DNA from: Burkholderiales bacterium
GTDB lineage: Bacteria > Pseudomonadota > Gammaproteobacteria > Burkholderiales > Usitatibacteraceae
Assembly: GCA_025350945.1 (NCBI GenBank)
Contig: JANXWW010000076.1
Span: forward strand, 1 to 9,726
DNA length: 9,726 bases
Direction of reading: 5' to 3'
Positions 6,721-9,726 of this stretch are shown here, piece by piece. The position numbers and the translations under genes are program-made. Positions within the stretch are counted from its first letter, which is position 1. Every line of letters begins with the position of its first letter. Below the pieces are notes generated by a model that saw only the letters and a list, made by a program, of their open reading frames with translations, made no database searches and had not been told where the DNA came from.

Positions 6721-8085
6721 TTAGCTGTTGGTGACCATCGCTCGCGGTACGAGCTCGGCTATGTTTTTCTTGCGTCTGCGCCATGCTATCCAATTTCGCT
6801 TTATGTTCATTAAACTGGTTATGTAATAAATGCATCGAAATATCATCAAACGCCCATGAATCGGGGTGCCTCTAAAAATATCCCCGGCCAATACTGCCAA
6901 AATTGCCTCTTGCACCCGCCACTTGTTTTGCGGCGCCATAAAAAGATCACGCATGCTGGGCGAAGTCAGCCGATAAATAAACCACGAAAATTCTTTCGGC
7001 CCGGCGCGCATGATTTTGTCGAATTTCTTCAACGCCGCTGTCGCTTTTTGTGGCTCTTTCAGGCAAGTATCAATGGTATCGGCCCCGACAAATCCGCTGT
7101 TCATCGCAAGGAAAACGCCGGATGAAAATACCGGATCGATGAACGCAAACGCATCACCCAGCATCAGATAATTCTTGCCGCTGGATCGATGTGATGTGTA
7201 GGAATAATTTCCGGTTGCGGTCACATCTGACACCAGCGTGGCATCTTTCAGCCGCTCGGCCAATGGCGCGCACAGGGCGATTGTGTCCATGAAAAATTCT
7301 TTGGGCGAATTCTTGCGCGATTTTAAATAATACGGCCAGCACACTGCGCCCACGCTGGTGGCACCATCTGACAAAGGAATAAACCAGAACCAACCATGGT
7401 CAAACCAGAACACGGTAATGTTGCCTTCAAGTCGGCCCTCGTGTCGTTTCGCACCTTCAAAATGGCCGTAAATAGCAGCGCTGGCATGCGCTTTATTTTT
7501 CGCTTTAGTGCCAAGTTGGTTGGCAAGGATTGTATCGCGACCCGATGCATCGACCACGAAGCGGGTTTTATACTGAAGCGTTTCATTCGCATCAGTCTGC
7601 GCGGTGATCGTCGCCCCAACCCCCGCATCATCAAATTTAACTTGATTAACGCGGCATCCTTCAATGACATTCGCACCTTTGGCTTTCGCGTTTTTTATCA
7701 ATGTGTGATCAAAATCCGAGCGACGCACCTGATATGCATAGGGATGATCCTTGTCCCACGCATCGGCGAAATCAAGCAGCACGGCTTTGTTGTCATGCCA
7801 GGGCGAGACGAATTCCACCCCATGTTTAATCATCGATTGCTGCTCAACTTCGGCCTTCACGCCGAGCTCTTCAAGCAGCGGCAAATTAAGCGGCAACAGC
7901 GATTCACCAATATGAAACCGCGGGTGGTGCGCTTTTTCCATCAACACCACGTTATAACCGCGCTCTGCTAATCGAGTGGACACAGTAGCGCCGGCCGGGC
8001 CGCCACCGATGACGAGCACGTCGCAGGTGCGCAGCTTTTCTTGCTCCATTTCCGTCGTTTCGGCTATTACCGTTTCGTCACTCAT
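6721..8085 (-). CDS. Flavin-dependent halogenase-like oxidoreductase (short paralogue), first gene of operon
   Basis: A 454-residue FAD-dependent protein of the halogenase/geranylgeranyl-reductase-like superfamily. Seen: CDVLVIGGGPAGATVSTRLA with the FAD motif at 27-32, EKAHHPRFHIGESLLP at 49-64, MIKHGVEF around K86 (position and context of the catalytic lysine in CmlS/PltA-like halogenases), GWFWFIPLSDG with WxWxIP at 232-237, and MLGDAFAFIDPVFSSGVFLAMNSG, the second FAD-contacting motif. It ends after a basic segment near residues 420-445. The ATG at 8085 has a CGGAA ribosome site about 6 nt upstream. It opens the minus-strand operon and is followed by the chorismatase after 2 nt. Family knowledge: xanthomonadins are brominated aryl polyenes, and halogenase-like genes occur in their clusters. 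Inference: it acts on the aryl starter or polyene; a hydroxylase or reductase role is possible, because many WxWxIP proteins in such clusters have not been tested. Confidence 0.92.
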   Translation of the reverse strand: MSDETVIAETTEMEQEKLRTCDVLVIGGGPAGATVSTRLAERGYNVVLMEKAHHPRFHIGESLLPLNLPLLEELGVKAEVEQQSMIKHGVEFVSPWHDNKAVLLDFADAWDKDHPYAYQVRRSDFDHTLIKNAKAKGANVIEGCRVNQVKFDDAGVGATITAQTDANETLQYKTRFVVDASGRDTILANQLGTKAKNKAHASAAIYGHFEGAKRHEGRLEGNITVFWFDHGWFWFIPLSDGATSVGAVCWPYYLKSRKNSPKEFFMDTIALCAPLAERLKDATLVSDVTATGNYSYTSHRSSGKNYLMLGDAFAFIDPVFSSGVFLAMNSGFVGADTIDTCLKEPQKATAALKKFDKIMRAGPKEFSWFIYRLTSPSMRDLFMAPQNKWRVQEAILAVLAGDIFRGTPIHGRLMIFRCIYYITSLMNIKRNWIAWRRRKKNIAELVPRAMVTNS

Positions 8086-8141
8086 TTTTTCCGTTTTTAA
8101 ACTAAATAATAATTACAAGATAATGATTTTGTTGAATAAAA

Positions 8142-8157
8142 ACCGCTACGAAGCGGT
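8142..8157 (-). promoter_or_regulatory. Perfect small hairpin plus T-run in the operon leader (5' stem-loop or attenuator/terminator)
   Basis: ACCGCT at 8142-8147 and AGCGGT at 8152-8157 form a perfect 6-bp stem with a 4-nt loop. On the minus strand the stem is directly followed by TTTTTATT, the form of a short intrinsic terminator, and it lies 57 nt before the first operon gene. A minus-strand TATGAT at 8173-8168 could be a -10 box giving a transcript that begins next to the stem, in which case this would be a protective 5' hairpin. If transcription starts further upstream it could be a terminator or attenuator. The structure is seen directly; the function is open. Confidence 0.45.
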
Positions 8158-8167
8158 ACAGATATTC

Positions 8168-8173
8168 ATCATA
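8168..8173 (-). promoter_or_regulatory. Candidate -10 box for the minus-strand pigment operon
   Basis: TATGAT read on the minus strand matches five of six bases of the sigma-70 TATAAT. It stands about 85 nt upstream of the first gene in an AT-rich leader. The best -35 candidate at 17 nt spacing is TAGCAG, which is weak. A second AT-rich possibility, TATTAT nearer the gene (after the hairpin at 8142-8157, with TTCAAC upstream), cannot be excluded. Confidence 0.25.
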
Positions 8174-8308
8174 CCTTGTGCTAAAACGATCTGCTATTGG
8201 ATTTCGCACACATACCTAAAGATTTACATCGCGTGGCTCGCTACCAACCTGCCAAGCCTTAATCCGCCTCGATATGACCTGCCCGATCTGCGGCAGGGTA
8301 AATCTCTA

Positions 8309-8463
8309 GGGGTTTGTTGAAATTCGTCGCGAGCGCCGGTCAGGCAAGGCGGAAAGGTGCGAAAAACCGGCGTGTATGGGCGCAGTGTGTGAGCTATACA
8401 CGAGGATTTTAAGCGCCTTTCCAACGCCGCATGACCAAGCGCAGCAGAATTTCAACAAGCCCC
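8309..8463. mobile_element. 155-bp palindromic MITE-like element flanked by TA
   Basis: Seen: terminal inverted repeats of 17 bp, GGGGTTTGTTGAAATTC at 8309-8325 and its reverse complement with one change at 8447-8463. Both ends are flanked by TA (8307-8308 and 8464-8465), consistent with a TA target duplication. The inverted symmetry continues inward through almost the whole element: GGTCAGGC versus GGTCATGC, GGCGGAAAGG versus GGCGTTGGAAAGG, and CGTGTAT in both arms, leaving a short central loop around GCGCAGTGTGTGAGC. It codes for nothing convincing. A non-autonomous element moved by an IS630/Tc1-mariner-type transposase would fit the TA flanks. I have a general memory of very similar repeats in other proteobacterial genomes but cannot name the family. 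It sits between the two divergent halves of the pigment locus. Confidence 0.75.
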
Positions 8464-8531
8464 TAAGATGGTTTTACGGAAGACTCGCGCAACTAGCTTA
8501 AAAAGCAGGACGCACGACACGCTACAATGTT

Positions 8532-9212
8532 ATGAAGCAGCAGCTAATTCAACACCTTTATTTTACAGCATCATCATTCATGCCTTCCCCAGCAAAAATC
8601 ATTTTTATCGTAATTGGCGCTATCGCCTACATCGCGCTGATGTATGTGAGCGCCTCAGCGCCCGATGTTGCCGCCCGAACCGTAGTGCTTACTGTACTGG
8701 CTTGGCAGAGCTTTGCGGTGGCTATTTTGTGGAGTAGCGGAAAGCGCTACTTGGCGTTGCTACTGGCCGCACCTGCCACACTGCTGTTCATTTTTTACGA
8801 CGATTTGAAGCATTTTGAATGGCTGTGCTTGGTGCCAAATATTTTAGTAAACGGCTCGCTATTTTTGTTTTTTGCACGCACCTTGTTCGAACCCAAAACC
8901 GCACTCATCACGCAATTGGCGCTACGCGTTCATGGCACACTGCCCCCGCCGATTAGCACCTACACACGCGTCCTCACCTATGTCTGGAGCACATTTTTTT
9001 TGCTGTCGGTCGCGGTTTCACTTGGGCTGTATTTTTTCGTTTCGTTTCAGGCCTGGTCGCTGTTTACCAATGTTTATGCGCTGCCGACCATGCTCGCACT
9101 ATTCGCGCTCGAATATCTTTATCGCAGGCTGCGTTTTCCATGGTTTGAACACGTTTCAATTATGGCCGGGATCAAAGCTTTTACCTCGCTTGCCGACACC
9201 AAGAAGCCATGA
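8532..9212 (+). CDS. COG4648-like integral membrane protein of aryl-polyene loci
   Basis: A predicted inner-membrane protein of up to 226 residues with about six hydrophobic helices: roughly 23-41, 48-67, 73-89, 96-116, 147-172 and 177-197, and a basic C-terminal part (YRRLRFPWFEHVSIMAGIKAF). No catalytic motif is visible. Segments such as LLAAPATLLFIFYDDLKHFEWLCLVPNILVNGSLFLFFARTL resemble the uncharacterised COG4648 proteins that I associate with aryl-polyene clusters; the role of that family is unknown. Start: the ATG at 8532 lacks a clear ribosome site; an in-frame ATG at 8580 (MPSPAKIIF) also lacks one but would put the start just before the first helix and would agree with a possible -10 box at 8523-8528. 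The stop overlaps the next start by ATGA, so the two genes are translationally coupled. The shared operon suggests a part in pigment synthesis or membrane placement (inference). Confidence 0.85.
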   Translation: MKQQLIQHLYFTASSFMPSPAKIIFIVIGAIAYIALMYVSASAPDVAARTVVLTVLAWQSFAVAILWSSGKRYLALLLAAPATLLFIFYDDLKHFEWLCLVPNILVNGSLFLFFARTLFEPKTALITQLALRVHGTLPPPISTYTRVLTYVWSTFFLLSVAVSLGLYFFVSFQAWSLFTNVYALPTMLALFALEYLYRRLRFPWFEHVSIMAGIKAFTSLADTKKP

Positions 9213-9726
9213 ATTTGTCATCTGAGGCCAAACCAAGTTGGCAGCCCTCGCCGATGATTTGGGCATCGGTGGCGCTGCACGGCGCGGCAGCTGGCGCGGC
9301 TATTGCGCAACCTCCACTCTGGCCGTGGGCGCTGGGCGCTATTGCCGCCAATCATGCGGGGTTAACGGCGGTGGGGCTGTGGCCGCGCAGCCGTTTGCTA
9401 GGACCAAATATCACGCGTTTACCGGCTGCACTTACTGCGGCAAACAAAATCGCGCTCACTTTCGATGATGGGCCCAATCCCGCGATCACGCCGTGGGTGC
9501 TTGATGAGCTGGACAAACACGATGCAAAAGCAACGTTCTTTTGCGTGGGTCAATATGTGCGCACGCACCCCGAACTCACGCGAGAAATCGTCAAACGTGG
9601 CCATGTGATTGAAAACCATAGCGATGCACATTCGCACGCGTTTTCCACTTTTGGATTAAAACGTTTAAGGCTCGATATTGAGGCCGCGCAGGCAACGATT
9701 GCTGAACATACAGGCCGCGTACCCGC
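9209..9726 (+). CDS. Polysaccharide deacetylase-like protein (NodB domain), 3' end outside window
   Basis: The first 172 codons of a carbohydrate esterase family 4 protein. Seen: residues 1-75 contain two hydrophobic stretches (about 16-33 and 40-57) that could be membrane helices or a signal anchor. The NodB domain then opens with KIALTFDDGPNP (80-91), where the first Asp is the usual catalytic base and the second a metal ligand, followed by ATFFCVGQYV (108-117) and ENHSDAH (135-141) with the HSxxH metal-binding motif. The frame is open to the right edge. The start overlaps the upstream stop (ATGA). Family knowledge: NodB-domain enzymes deacetylate chitin oligomers, peptidoglycan or other N-acetyl sugars with a divalent metal. 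In this setting the substrate may instead be the sugar or acyl group on the polyene anchor (inference). Confidence in the domain is high, in the role low. Confidence 0.92.
   Translation, partial: MNLSSEAKPSWQPSPMIWASVALHGAAAGAAIAQPPLWPWALGAIAANHAGLTAVGLWPRSRLLGPNITRLPAALTAANKIALTFDDGPNPAITPWVLDELDKHDAKATFFCVGQYVRTHPELTREIVKRGHVIENHSDAHSHAFSTFGLKRLRLDIEAAQATIAEHTGRVP

Larger units (their letters stand above)
8086..8531. other. Divergent intergenic region between the two halves of the cluster
   Basis: About 450 bp without a supported gene. The left part (8086-8230) is AT-rich and holds the leader, hairpin and promoter candidates of the minus-strand operon. The stretch 8231-8306 shows nothing I can assign. 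The middle is the MITE-like palindrome (8309-8463). The right part (8466-8531) should carry the promoter of the plus-strand membrane-protein gene; TACAAT at 8523-8528 is a possible -10 box without a good -35. If that box is used, the transcript would start near 8535 and exclude the ATG at 8532. Confidence 0.6.

Noticed and set aside
6719..6835. Upstream in-frame extension of the chorismatase gene to an ATG at 6835
   Set aside because: It would overlap the upstream flavoprotein gene by 115 bp and add a polar lead of 39 residues unlike the family; the ATG at 6718 is 2 nt after the upstream stop and gives normal length.
7396..7971. 191-codon plus-strand frame
   Set aside because: It is antisense to the clearly recognised FAD-dependent gene at 6721-8085, and its translation has no family features.
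8224..8424. 66-codon minus-strand frame over the MITE
   Set aside because: It lies mostly inside the palindromic repeat and shows no domain or ribosome site.
1..9726. CRISPR arrays, tRNA or rRNA genes
   Set aside because: I saw no regularly spaced direct repeats, no tRNA cloverleaf with a TTCRANY arm in a suitable frame, and no rRNA-like stretches.

Overview
The window looks like part of a chromosome from a Gram-negative proteobacterium. It has a MipA/OmpV outer-membrane protein with a signal peptide, a XanB2/Hyg5-type chorismatase and roughly even base composition. I cannot place it more narrowly than beta/gamma Pseudomonadota. Most of the window (about 1.4 kb to the right end) reads as one side of an aryl-polyene gene cluster of the xanthomonadin type. 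Key enzymes of that pathway (ketosynthases, acyl carrier protein, aryl-CoA/ACP ligase, dehydratases) are not in view and presumably lie beyond the right edge.

Layout. (1) Positions 1-1218, minus strand: the first 406 codons of a hydrophilic Gly/Ser/Asn-rich protein of unknown function, cut off by the left edge; it does not look related to the pigment genes. (2) Positions 1219-1421: a short AT-rich intergenic region with a duplicated GCTTCGAA motif (a possible promoter/operator of the gene on its left) and a strong inverted repeat that lies just after the last gene of the large minus-strand operon. (3) Positions 1422-8085, minus strand: six tightly packed genes, in transcription order a flavin-dependent halogenase-like protein, a chorismatase (3-hydroxybenzoate synthase type), a MipA/OmpV-like outer-membrane protein, a lysophospholipid-type acyltransferase, a family 2 glycosyltransferase, and a second, longer halogenase-like flavoprotein. 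The junctions are 2 nt, a 1-nt TAATG overlap, 47 nt, 6 nt and about 4 nt, so this is almost certainly one operon. (4) Positions 8086-8531: the divergent intergenic region. It holds a small perfect hairpin followed by T residues on the minus strand and a 155-bp, almost fully palindromic, TA-flanked element that looks like a MITE. (5) Positions 8532-9726, plus strand: a six-helix membrane protein of COG4648 type, overlapping by ATGA a polysaccharide-deacetylase-like (NodB fold) gene that runs off the right edge.

How the genes may work together (inference). The chorismatase would supply 3-hydroxybenzoate as the aryl starter. Ligase, ACP and ketosynthase genes outside the window would extend it to a polyene. 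The two WxWxIP flavoproteins would halogenate or oxidise the aryl head or the chain. The acyltransferase and glycosyltransferase would attach the polyene to a lipid or sugar anchor in the membrane. The MipA-like protein, the COG4648 protein and the deacetylase may help place the product in the envelope.
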